Source: Chionis minor (Eukaryota > Chordata > Aves > Charadriiformes > Chionididae). Taken from it: DNA of 64,000 nucleotides. Location: contig VZSF01006833.1 in assembly GCA_013398295.1 (NCBI GenBank), forward strand, positions 888,601 through 952,600. The letters run 5' to 3'. Of the stretch, positions 22,921-34,600 are shown one piece after another (position 1 is the first letter of the stretch; each line of letters begins with the position of its first letter). The notes under the pieces are model-generated. The model did no database searches. It had not been told where the DNA came from and saw only the letters and a list, made by a program, of their open reading frames with translations. A program made the translations under genes and the position numbers.

Positions 22921-25260
22921 ATTTATTACTATAGCGATACCTGCTCCCACCATTTCTGTTCCCTATGGAGAAAGCCTACTGGCCAGGCAGGTCCCACCTT
23001 GTTACACCTTCCCTTCTACGCTCTTAGGGCCAGCATCAAACATCCATCCACTGATGGTGTACCTGGGAGTCTCTACAAACGCTTTACCTCTTCCGTATTC
23101 CCCTATGACTTCAATTTTCAAAAAATTATATCATCCTAGTCATGCTGTGTGAGAAACTTCATTCTGAGCTGCGATGGGGCCCTCAGCTGGCTGTCGTAAG
23201 CCAGTTGTTTCCAGCCGCTTGGGGGAATTGCCATCAGAGTTCTGAAGAAATGTTGCTCATTTTCCATATGAGAATTCTGCCTCCTATCTCCAAAACAGGT
23301 GTGTGCTTTTTCCTGGTATCTTCAAAAGCAGGTGGTTTATTTTCTTTGAAATATTTAGTCAAGGGAAATTGTTTCCTAGACACAAGAAATTCACTACTTT
23401 TCTAGTCCTTTCTTTTCTGTGTTAGCCTGGCAGGCTTGGCTTCTGCAAGCAGACCTTGGTGTACGGTGAGCTGCTTCCTCACCAGCCTGTCTCATTTCTT
23501 ACAGAGTGGTGTCCATGATATTGGAAGTGGAAACCAGGACAGAAGTACCATTTTTATTAACTCAACTGGAGGGGTTATTCCCATAAATTTTGCAATTCAG
23601 CAAATAGTGGAGGTGAAATAGAACTGAAAATTCTTGAAAAGTTGGTTTCCTGTTCATTTCTCATGCTGCTCCTAATAATGTCTGATATTCCTATAACATC
23701 TATGATTGATTGGGTTACTAACTATTTTATGAACACTAAACCTCTCAGAAACCAGATGGGATTATGTTCTGTTTTATTTATAGGAAACCGTGGTAAAAAT
23801 ATAAGCAACTGAACCAAGACCACATGGGAAATAAATGACAGATCTAAGACAATTTTTGAAATCCCCTTTTATCATTCTTGGATTAAGGTCTTTTTCTCCC
23901 TTCCTTTCTTAATAGCTTTTTCTTGGTTCTTGGTCACCAGTACTTCAGGATTTCATCCTGATAGGTGGGGTTTGAGAGAGCATTTAAAATTTAACCTCAA
24001 CCTAATTTGCTCGTTTTCAATTTCAATTTTATTTGATTCATGACTCTTATTGGTTGAACAGACAATTAAACATACTGTATTTAAGGAAAAGGAGGAGTAC
24101 ATAGTCTGTATGTGCCTGAATACCTGATACCTTTAAAAAAAAAGAAAGGTATTTTGGGGGGGCTTGGGATTTTTTGCTCCTTAGCGTGGAGTGTGTGATC
24201 TCAGCAACTGTCTCATGGTGTCCCTCTGAGAGAACTAGCAAAGTTCAACTATTTATAGTCTGAAATAAAACACATCTTTACTAGCTGCCGTTTACAGTAA
24301 ATGGACTTTCATAAGCGCGGGGATATGAAAGAACCATTTTGAAACACTTTTACTTATTAATTTCAACATAATAAATAACCTTTTAGAGATATATTTGCAT
24401 TTCATTTGTATTCTTAGCAGAGCTAAATCTCAGGGCTAAATTCTGTTCTTGTCTTTTCTTGCTCTTACTGTAATTTTTACAACAATGGATGTGAGCTACT
24501 AAAGCTACATAAAACATCCCATGAATGACCCTCAAAACACTTTTGCATTTTGTGAAGTTCTCTAATTCTCCTTTGCTAAGCCAGAACTTCATAAGGCACC
24601 TGAAAAATTTGAACAATGAATCTTTAATTGTCCGGGCTCAATTCTCCGCTGCTGAGTCCTCTGATAATTTACAGCCTTTCAAAGAGTTGTCAAGGTGGGT
24701 GTGAAACACTGACATTTGGTTTAATCATCTTTTTGATCCAATTTGGTTTCATTTTATCTGGCTGCAGATGCACAGGCAGGGTACATCACAAAAGAGAATC
24801 AGAAGCATTAACACTTGTTTTTCAACCAGCCTAGTGACAGGATTATCATATGGGGCGGGGGGGNGGGGGGAATAAATGGGGTTTATGTACCTCAAATTTG
24901 GCAACCCCGTGGCAGAAAAATGATGAGTGACTGACCTGAGCGTTAGCTTGAAAGAAGACCTGGGAATCAGGCTGCATTAGAGCAATATAATTGAGAACTT
25001 GCTGGAGGGGAGATATGGCTGGGAGCACATTGTCTCTGGCTGGGTCCACACTGCAAGCACTAGACAGTGTGACCTTTTTTTGGGGGTCTGCCTGACAGTT
25101 TACGGCACTGAAACCAAAATGGGGTTCAGGAAGAGGCAGGAGACCAGCTTTTAAACTATTAGGCTAGAAAAGATGCTTGCACTACAGAAAAAGTAGTGCA
25201 TTGGCATGAAATTCTCTGGATTTGAAAAGGAGGAGCTGACAGGCACAGCAGTCTGTGTAA
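22921..25260. other. Unassigned non-coding sequence
   Basis: Holds a strong splice-acceptor look-alike at 23480-23504 (see findings), a possible MIR-like piece (listed separately), a G-run with an ambiguous base (24853-24870, N at 24864) and otherwise unassigned DNA. Confidence 0.4.
23755..23870 (+). repeat. Possible MIR-like fragment
   Basis: TTATTTATAGGAAACCGTGG is followed by GCAACTGAACCAAGACCACA and GGGAAATAAATGACAGATCT, an order like MIR (ttttacagatgaggaaactg, cttgcccaaggtcaca, cagtggcagagct). Weak to moderate. Confidence 0.4.
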
Positions 25261-25267
25261 CGCATGC

Positions 25268-25303
25268 TGTGTGTGTGTGTGTGTGCGCACACGTATGCGT
25301 GTG
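25268..25303. repeat. (TG)n microsatellite
   Basis: (TG)9 at 25268-25285, continuing as an interrupted alternating purine-pyrimidine stretch to about 25303. Confidence 0.9.
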
Positions 25304-25490
25304 TCCAGTTTTGAGGTATTATCATTTTGAGGAAAGGGGTGATATTTTAGTTGGCTTTGCTCCTTCTGGCACTTAATTCAAGCTGAAATTGCCTTTTAGA
25401 TACAGTTTTTGCCTGAGAGTTGAAATTTCCAATTTATCTTGTTTAGTTTATGTAAATTATGAACATTACTTTTAAGACACATACATTGAT

Positions 25491-25525
25491 GTTTATGAGA
25501 GTGCCAAGATTTTTCTCTCATAAAC
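25491..25525. repeat. Perfect 11-bp inverted repeat (hairpin)
   Basis: GTTTATGAGAG (25491-25501), a 13-base spacer, and the exact reverse complement CTCTCATAAAC (25515-25525). It sits in otherwise unremarkable AT-rich DNA. Confidence 0.85.
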
Positions 25526-26484
25526 CAGCCAAAAATGTCTTATATAAATTCTGTACTGTAGATTGGCTATTAAAATTGCAAGATCAAAAATATTCTTGGA
25601 GGTGATAGCTAACACGGCAGCAAAAGACCTTTTTCTGTTCTGTTTTTTTTTTTAAGTTTTTTTTTTTTTTTTACCAATTATAATACTTAATAGAGGAAGT
25701 CAACATGTTCCTACCACTGCAAAAAATGGATTACCGAAAAAATTCACAGTTTTGGTATATTTAGGGACTTGAGCTTAGAAGTATGAGTTCTAGTAGTTTT
25801 TCTTTGAGCTTTTTTTTTTTATAATTTAAATAAAAATCTTCAAACTCCTACAATACCATGTAATTGTAAAACAGAGTTTGATCCTGCAGAACGTTTCAGA
25901 CGGAATTCATTTCATCTGAGTTTAGCTGTCCAGTGAGTCATCTACAGTCAACAGAAATATAGGTGGGTGGTTCATTTCGTAAGATAGGTGTCTAGGATAA
26001 ACAAGATGGATTGGATTCTGGAGGTGCTCTGGGGTGCGTCTAGTCTGCACAGGTCCCTCTCCAGGGGGAGCCAAAAGATGGAGGGGGAAATTCCCAAGTT
26101 TCAGTGAGGACATGGCTGTGGCCAGTGCCCAGTGCTAAGACTGGAGAACTTGTAGGTCCTACGGTTTAGATACATCTGCTGTCTCTCCATTATCTAGAGT
26201 GAATATAAATATAGTCCACTGACAGACTAAATGTCTGAGAGCTGAAGGTGGCTGCGATGGGTATTTTTTGCTAACTTGGAACAGCAGTGGGGTGTAAGCG
26301 CTGATTCATTCCCTACCCTCGTGGTCCTTACCTTGCAGTTTATTGCATGTTCCTAGTCCAATGCAGAGAAGCTCCATGTGAAGTTGTATGGGGTCTTGTC
26401 AGTGAATGACCACGTACTCTCAGCCTCACTGTATATGATGGGAGCATGTGTACGTTTATGTCTGCCCGTTCTATGTGCTGCATT

Positions 26485-26486
<2 letters not shown>
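25526..26486. other. Unassigned non-coding sequence with poly-T runs
   Basis: T-runs at about 25645-25672 and 25809-25820. No gene feature recognised. Confidence 0.45.

Positions 26487-26520
<34 letters not shown>
26487..26520. repeat. (TG)17 microsatellite
   Basis: Seventeen perfect TG units. A CR1 tail begins within about 20 bases on the right. Confidence 0.95.
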
Positions 26521-26523
<3 letters not shown>

Positions 26524-26532
26524 GGGCAAGTA

Positions 26533-26668
26533 AATGTACCTAGATGTGGTGCTGAGGGACACGTTTTAGTGGTGGTTTTGGCAGCGTTAGGTTCATGGTT
26601 GGACTCAGTGATCTCAAAGGTCTCTTCCAACATAGATGGCTCTATGATTCTATGATTCTATTATTCTA
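26533..26668 (+). mobile_element. CR1 LINE 3' end, sense
   Basis: TAGATGTGGTGCTGAGGGAC is the CR1 ORF2 end, with a stop (TAG) after GACACGTTT. The 3' UTR ends in the tail units TCTATGAT, TCTATGAT, TCTATTAT. It is the sense-strand relative of the copies at 9598 and 39182. Only about 135 bases are retained. Confidence 0.9.
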
Positions 26669-29600
26669 CCCTTGGCAAACAAAGAGGAAAGAGATATTTG
26701 GCGACGATTTAATTGGCTCCTTGAGGGAAAGAGAAATATGAAGGCTTTACAGGTCTTCATATGAATCTAAGGAATTTCTAGGGTTAAGCATGGGAAAGCC
26801 AAAAATATCGCCTTAGATGGGGCCAAATATCTACAGCTTGATAGCATGCTCAGAGGAGTCTAAAAAACGGAAATTGGATGGCTGAGAGCTTTGGGTCAGC
26901 CTGTAGGGAAATACAAGTTCTGTGGCAGGAACCTAGCCTTACTTTTAGTACTTCCCCCCTCCCATTAACAGCACTTTTCTTCCTAGCTGTCACGTTGTAA
27001 TTTGACAGCCTCGGGAGATTAGGCTGTCCATTGGATTGTGGAGAAGATTGCCAGAGCTCTGGTAATAAAACCATATTAACCTCCTACTTGAGTGTTTACT
27101 ACTGGGTTTACACTCAAACTTGCCTGGGTTTACTACTACAAGACAACACACCTGTCAGGCTATTTGAGGACTTCTTTGGTCCTGCCTTCATGGGAGTAGA
27201 GGCAAAACAAGATTTACCTCTACCTCAGCCTACTCCGTCCTCATTGTTTCTCCTGATGAAAGCAAAAACGCTTCAGCTTTTTCTTTGCAAAAGAGAAGGT
27301 CTCAGCATGTCTCTAGCTGTAGCTCTGAGAGTTCCTTCAAACTGCCGTGAGGCCTTTCACAACATATGCTTGGAAAAAAATTAAATAACCCCAGGAGATG
27401 TTTTTTTCTTTCTCCTTCAAGTAGGCATGGGGCTAAGCTTGCTTTGTGTCAATGACATTGCAAAGCAGTTTGTACTTCATAAAACTAATAGTTAATGCAG
27501 ATGCTAGGAGTAGGAGACTGCTTTTGCAAACACAACTTTCAAACAATGCATCCTGCTGAACACAGGCTTTAATAATAGAGTGCTTGGCTGGCCAGCTGTC
27601 TGTCAAATCTCTCTCCCTGCATGCTGTAATAAACTCATTCTCTTTGGTGGCAGGCCAGGGAGGTTCGGGTTGTGCTCCGCATTTGTAGCTGGCCAGAGTT
27701 GCAGTGGGACGGTTTCTTAAAAGATGTACTTTTCCTAAGTCTCGGGTTGTGAGGGAGAGAAGGGTTCTTAAAAGCCTTATGAAATTGAAAAAAGGTGCCA
27801 TACATTTTTTTCTGGAGGGATTAGAGCCGTAGCTGCTTCTTGCAATTTTATTTTTAGCTTTGGTCATGGCCCACTGGTCCGATTTCACTTGAATGTCCCA
27901 GTCAGTAAACAGGATGCTTGCAAAATTTGGCATCAGAGTGCAAGCTGAAAATATTTTTCCAGGACTTCTTACTTTCAACAGCTTGCCTGGACCACAGTCA
28001 TATTGACTCTCCCTGTTATTCAGCTCTGGGGGAAAAAAAAATACCCAGGAATGTCTGCTTTTATTTCGGAATACAGGATGGTTTCATACAGATTTAACAG
28101 CGATCCAAAGCAGCTGCTCTACATAGCGCATGAATAAAACCTAGCTACCTTTTCTTTTCGGCTTTTTTTACAGGCTATTCCAGAAACCAATTAAAAGGTA
28201 TTTTTAAATGCACACCTAAAATTATCAAAACACACCCATAATTGTCAACCAAAATCGCCAGTGATTATGGAGAGATAGTAGGGGACTAAGGAAACCCAGG
28301 GTGAACCTAGCTAGATACAGGAATGGTTTCAGGCTCCCAGTTGCTCTCTGTTCCTACAGGGGTAAGTGGGGAGCAGAAGCAGGTAGGAACCCCGGCGCCC
28401 CATCTCTCAATGGGGGTGATCTTCCGCTCTTGGGCTAATACGCAAGGTGCTCTTATTGCCACCTGAGGGTTTGTCACACCCGTGTGCTTGCCAATAAGCT
28501 GGAATTAAGTCTGTTTTGCACCGCCGGAATTGCACAAAGCAGATTTAAGAGCCTGGTTAGGCAAAACCTTCCACGTGCAATGCTGGGGGCCGGCACCCGG
28601 TGAATTTGGCATAGGCAGGACGCTGCTCTAGTACCCTCCGCTGGGAAGGAAGAGGCTGCAGCCCATGCACTGCCTGAGCATCGCCCTCAGCCCTGTTTGG
28701 GAGAGGCTGTCTGCATCTGGCGAGGTGCCCCGTTGGTGTATTTTATGTTCAGTGCTCCAACGATACGCAGTCCTTCCATCAATCACACGTTTTATACCAA
28801 CGACCTTAATAAACAACTGCTGTACATATTGTGTCTCCCATAAATACATTTCTATAATTTTAGGGGAGACCTTCGCACTTAAATGGTGTAACATTTTTTA
28901 CAGTTAATCAGCGAGCATAAACAACCAGTGCGGTAGTGGGTATGTGTAATGAATACAGAGCTCACTCAAATGTGAAAAAAAAAATCCTCCTCCCCCCCCC
29001 AATTTAGTAATTCAAAACTCTCCAGATATAATAATCAAAATGCCAGTTCTGTTCCCACCTGCCACATCCTCAAGTGCTTCCCTTGCTACATTTCCTCAGT
29101 ATGTTGCATAGACATGACAGAAAATTGATCTAGGCAACCATTTATTGATTTACCTTCTGGTATGAAAAATTGTGTATTAACCTGAACTGAACTGGTTCGT
29201 TGTTCCCTTCCTTCTTGCTCTGACATTCCAGAGAGAGGAAAGCCCTCTCTTGGGGTAAGAAATGCCTGAATTACCATGATACGTCATTTATTTGTCATTT
29301 ATCCTGATTTTTTCTATTGTGTTTGTGTGAAAGTGCTGACCAGTGTCAAGGCTGATTACAGAGTGGTGGGAATTTCAAAATAGGTAAGACTTGACTGGAG
29401 TCTGAATTACGGAAAGACTCTAGACTGACAATAGTCCAGTCACGGGAGAAGTCGCATGGAAGAATTATCTTCTATGCCCCAAAATAGGACAAAGATCTTA
29501 GCTGGATCATACAATTCATTACACATCAGGAGCTGCAGCCATAAGATACGATTCCTGAAGGAATTAGGCTTTATTAGTTTTAGTGTTTGTAATATTAATA

Positions 29601-30865
29601 ACTAACATTAAAGACAATTGTTAATTATTAAAATAGATTATTAAATAATAAATAATCTCATGAAATGATGTTTCTTGGAAGGTGTAGATTCTGTAGCCTG
29701 AGAAAAGTATTTGTCAAAGTCACACATACGGATAAAACACGGGAAAAGTTGAATTAAATAGGGTTTTGACCATTTTTTTTTAGGTAACCCTTAGGTAATT
29801 GAAAGTAATGTTTGAGCAATTAGCCTTAGGACCATGGAAGATTTAATTGATGTGAAACCCACATGACGTCAAAATCTTTTGGTTAATTTTTGGCTGCTCT
29901 TTGTGCTCCTGACTACAATCAACCTATATTAAAGCTGTTTATGACAGACTTTAATAGTTCTGAGAATAGTTCAGTCCTCGGCCATTTGAAGACGACTCAA
30001 AGCGGCCAGGGATGTGTGTTGAGAGACAGGAGGAAGGTTCTCATTGACACAGGACATCCTTCAGATGGTGCAGGTGGGATCACCAACTCCAGGCCACCTG
30101 GTAATCTCAATGGAGAGGAATGTGTTGCAGGACAAGGTGGAGCACATAGCTGTGTTGCTTTGGACAGTGTGACCTAAAAGAGCTTTCAGGGTTTGAAATG
30201 TACATTTGGTGCCCTTTCAGTAGATGTTGGGCTTGGGGGAGAAAAAAACACATGAGTCATTGTTGCCCGTTTTTCTCCTTAGCTGTGTGGAGCGGAGGCA
30301 ACTGCATCATGCTCAAACCCTCTTTACTCTCCGGTACTGTGCTGGTAGGTATCCAAGGCAGAACTTCCTCTCTGTGGTTCCCCCTGAAGAATAATGAGCT
30401 TCACAGATATGAAACCATAATGGATGAGTCTTTCTGTTTTATCACTATGGGTGCTTAAAATAAATCAGTCTCTAAAAGGTAGAGGAAAACAAAAGCTTGA
30501 TTCTCATTTGATGTAAATTGACGCAACCCCATGGAAATAAGTGGAGCTCTGCCAAGCTCTACAAAAGGACAATATTGTCTACACTCTGTGCATATTCCAA
30601 TCCACTTGCAAATGTACAAAGAAAGAGAAAAAGAACACTTACGTGTCCTTTAAAAGAAATGCTATTTTAAAATATTAAAGGAACCTCATGAAACCAGGGG
30701 GATTGTAAATCTAGGTTAGTTTATAACAACAAAATGTTAATTTCCTTAAAGTGTTAGGGCTTTCTTACTATAACTATTATTCTCTGCATGGCACATAATA
30801 TAATTATGTATATTACAGTTATTATTATTAGCTATTATGCTGTACATAGTATTATAATAACTTCC
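26669..30865. other. Repeat-poor non-coding sequence, possible regulatory patch
   Basis: No CR1 or LTR is visible over about 4 kb. A 181-codon minus-strand frame (27433-27978) has no recognisable domain. The patch at 28100-28930 keeps more CpG than its surroundings and includes two identical ATAAACAAC words (28809-28817 and 28917-28925) that fit a forkhead-type binding site. AT-rich low-complexity DNA follows at 29570-29660. Whether any of this is functional needs cross-species comparison. Confidence 0.4.
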
Positions 30866-30869
30866 AAAA

Positions 30870-30990
30870 GGAAAAGACTTGCAAGCAATGGATCTGGAAA
30901 CAGAGGCACTGTGCTGGCACAACCAGCCCAAGAACACAGAGCAGATGGTTGACAGAGCTGGGAGTAGGAAAGTGTCCCCTGGCTGCTGGG
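30870..30990 (+). repeat. Ancient MIR-like SINE fragment
   Basis: GATCTGGAAACAGAGGCACT, then CAACCAGCCCAAGAACACAG and GTTGACAGAGCTGGGAGTAG follow the MIR core and tail (aggaaactgaggca, cttgcccaaggtcacac, ggcagagctgggattag). The AT-rich stretch just left (30760-30860) may be its decayed upstream part. Confidence 0.55.
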
Positions 30991-33900
30991 CTAGTGATGC
31001 TTCATACAGAAGTGTTACTGTAATAATAATAATAAATAGAGATAGGATATGCACCATTGGCTCTGTGAGAGGATTGTTTTCCTCGGAAAGGTGAACATCA
31101 CCTTTAGTACAGTAACTTTTTCAGGAGGCAAATGTATCTAATTAAGTGATTGTCAAGAGTATTTTAAGTTTAACAAAGCTCACATCATATTTTATTTCCC
31201 TTTTACATTCTGTACAGTAATTGTGTAAAGTGCGTGATTTACTGTGGCAGCATTATTCAAACTTAATTACAGCGTTAAGAAGCAACCATAACTTGAAAGA
31301 AAATAGGGAAAATGTGGGGATCCACATGGCAGCTCTGTTTGCAAAAAAAAAATATTTTTTTTTTGTAAAGAAAATAAATTGTGTAGAAAACTTTTTGTCT
31401 CCTGAAATCACATTTAAGATAAACTTTCAGAAGGCTTCTTGAAAGATTGAAACAGCTACTTTGTCAAGGGATTTTAGATCTTTCTTTCTTTATATCCATC
31501 TTGTGATTCATCCCTGTACGTACACCAGATGTTGTCCGGTCCTTAGGGGTATATTCTCTTATATGTAGGGCTGAATCCTAAAGAGGAAATAAAAGGATTT
31601 AAAATATTATTACATAGCAATACCAAGATGTCTCTGGTGGATCAATATGTCTGCTACCTAGAATACATAGTAGAGACCATTCATTCAAATTGCCACTTTT
31701 ATACCAATGAGGGAGATAGCCAAGGAGTTTTTATCCACATTTTTTTTACTCTTACTAAATTAATTGGCTGTTTATTTATGGCATTTTAGGAGTTGTTCTC
31801 CTTAAATCTGCACTCCCTAGTAAATGATAGATCCGAGGCTTTTATTTGTATTTTCCAGGGTAGACATTAAAGTGAAGACGAAGACATGGCTCTTGCTCCA
31901 GACCCAGAACGGAGTTTTCCATCTTTAACAGCTTTGGTGCTTAAAAGCAATGAAGCATCAGCAAACTTTGAATTTTTCTGGAAATGAGCAGCTCTGTGTG
32001 ATTTCAAAAGACCGTTTATTTTCCAGGTATACTGAATGAGGCTCTTATGGCTGAGGTAAAGCGTAGGCTGCAGAGCCATCTACAGTTTACAGGCACTGAT
32101 CCTACAAAAGCCAAGACCTTTGTTGCACCTTCCAGATTGCCATCTTCAGGTGTCATATTTATTAAATCTTTCATGACACAGAGGTGTAGATGACTTCCTT
32201 AATGAGGTCTGTGTTGATAATTAGTGGCAATGAGATCTTGGTAGCAGGATATAGCTACTAACACTTCCTCTTCTTTTTGTTTTGTTGGGATATAGGGTGC
32301 TGGAAAAGTATTCTGGGGTGAATGTCCTTTTTGACCCTTATGATATTAGATGAGGGTAGGAAATGCGTTGAGCTGAACTCAAACTCAGAACAGTGTGCTT
32401 TAAATTGGACTGCCACAAGTAAGAAAATGGGAAGTGCTACATCTTAAATTAATGTGTCTAATATTCGGGCTTAAGTACATTCAGATGATTTCTCATTCCA
32501 GGATCAGGTTTCACTTTTGCGCTGTCCCCGTTCCATCTGATAGGGGACAGCTTTCTGCTTTGGGCTCTGCTTGTAAGTTATAATTACTCTCATCTTCTTT
32601 GGAGAATGATGACAATATGAAAATTGATCAAACCCTAGTTTAGGTCAGTCATATATCTGCAAAAGTCCATAAAATTTACTTTTTGAGCTGGGCTGTGTTC
32701 ATCTCCTCTAGTTTTCTACCTGCCTGTTTCTGTGAGCAGACAAAAAATCTATAGTAGTGCATATACAGTGCATTACATGCACTTTCTTGATATAATTAGT
32801 TGAGTCTCTTTTGGCTTGTGAGAACTTTTTCCCTTGAACAAAATTGATTTTTAAAGTTATCTGATTTGTATTTAATAGTGTATTCAAATCTCTTCCTCCA
32901 GAATCCATAGACTATCTTACCTGACCTACATCAACAATGAATTTCTCAGAATACATTAATCAAATACAGTTTCCTAGAATTTTGTGCATTTTTCTCCTTC
33001 ATTTCAAAAACGAATGACATTTGGTCTATTTTTCCATTCAGCTGAAAGCCAAGTTCTCAATTTCTCAGTTAACTTAAAAGCTGAAACTACAGCATAATAG
33101 CATTGTATAGGGAGCAGTTCAATATGCATACACCAATGTGTACCTTTTATGTGTGTGTGTCATCACACCTGTAGTCTAATTTGGGTGGTAAGACAAACTA
33201 ATGTGAAACCCATAGGTGTTTTCTTGCAGATCTGAAGGTCATTTGTACACTTCGCAAAAACACTTATATTCCAAAATCCACAAGGGACTCTCCACTGCCA
33301 GAATTCAGCAACCACAGGCTCCTGCTGAAGCTTCAAAATATTTCATTTAAAATAAAGGTTAATGGTTTCTCCCACCCCCCACCAGTGCTCATGTAAATTG
33401 CATAAACCTCAGATCCTCAGCTGCTGCTGCCTAGAAAAGTACCACTGGGTTTAGAGGGTGTATATGCATCATTTGAAAACCAGTTTCCCCAGTGGAGACA
33501 GTGATGGCAACTCCCACAGGAGTGTGGCAGAAAGGCTTCCATTCAAGACCTCTGTTTTTGATGACTCTTTCCCATGGTGTTCACAAAATGTGGTTGGGAT
33601 TCCAGTCATTTACCTTTAGCTTTCCAAAAGTTAAGTCTAAGTTCATTTTCCAGCTTACGTGCGGGGCTGGCCACTGCCACTGGGGAGAGGCAGGGACCTT
33701 CAGAGAGTAGAGGAGTGGTAGGCATTTGACAGAAGTGAGATGAACTGCCTTCTAGCACTGCTGGTCCCTCTTCCTTGGCCATTGAGGAAGCTGGACAAGT
33801 AGTTTGAAAAGGACCTCCAAATCTTTAGGCTACTTAAGTGAGATGAATCCCATGCTCCATATCATCCTCATTTGTCTTCTAGCATTTACAGATAAAATAT

Positions 33901-34055
33901 TTGCATGTAGAAAGCGTTTTCATGTAAAGAGGAGTCAATTAGGACTAAAAATCCATTTGTTGTCCTCCCAGAGTAAAGCTCTTTAGCTCAGCAGTTTTTC
34001 TTTGTATGCTGAAGACCCCATTCCTGTCATCCCTGCAGGATATTTGGTCCAGCAG
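30991..34055. other. Unassigned AT-rich non-coding sequence
   Basis: Contains a short AAT run (31021-31037), a perfect 24-bp palindrome (listed separately), and no recognised exon or repeat family. Confidence 0.45.
31342..31365. repeat. Perfect 24-bp palindrome of A and T runs
   Basis: C, ten A, TA, ten T, G: identical on both strands. Probably low-complexity in origin. Confidence 0.85.
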
Positions 34056-34595
34056 TGTAGTGGGTTTAGAGGGGATAGGGTTGAATTTCTTCATAGCAGG
34101 TGGTAGGGGGCTGCGTTTTGGGTTTGTGCTGAAGACAGTGTTGCTAACACGGGACGTTTTAGCTACGGCTGAGCAGCGCTTACACAGTGTTGAGGATTTT
34201 TCTGCTCCTTCCACCACCCCACCAGCAAGCAGGCTGGAGGTCGGCAAGAAACTGGGAGGGGACACAGCTGGGGCTGCTGACGCCAACTGACCACAGGGAT
34301 ATTCCTTACCATATGATGTTGTGCTGAGAAATAAAAGCTGGGGGGAGTGTGTGTGTGAAGGTGGCTGGGGCTGCCATTGTTTGAGGACTGGCTGGGCATT
34401 GGTCAGTTGGCGGTGACCAGTTGGGGATTTTTGCATCCTTTTTTTTTTTTTTTTTAAATTATTAAACTGTCTTTATCTCAACCCATGAATTTTCAGCTTT
34501 ACCCTTCCGATTGTCTCTCCCACCCCACTCCCCCACTGGGGGGAACTGAGTGAGTGGCTGTGTGGTGCTTTACTGCTTACAGCGGTTAAACCACA
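34056..34595 (+). mobile_element. Endogenous retrovirus solo LTR (avian ERVL-like), sense
   Basis: A block of 540 bases starts TGTAGTGG and ends CCACA, so it has the TG...CA termini of an LTR. It is flanked by AGCAG (34051-34055) and AGAAG (34596-34600), a 5-bp target duplication with one change. Inside are a GTGCTGAGAAATAAAAGCTG block with AATAAA at 34330-34335, a T-run (34439-34456), an ATTATTAAACTGTCTTTATC block, and a GGCTGTGTGGTGCTTTACTG block before the end. This internal order matches a widespread avian ERVL-type LTR as I remember it; the exact family name is not certain. No internal retroviral genes are next to it, so it is a solo LTR left by recombination between two LTRs. Open frames inside it are chance. 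Confidence 0.8.
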
Positions 34596-34600
34596 AGAAG

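Noticed and set aside
27433..27978. 181-codon open frame, minus strand
   Set aside because: No recognisable motif, no splice or promoter context. Left out as a gene; the surrounding patch is mentioned only for possible regulation.
33945..34436. 163-codon open frame, minus strand, and a 94-codon plus-strand frame
   Set aside because: They lie across the solo LTR and have no retroviral protein similarity; chance frames.
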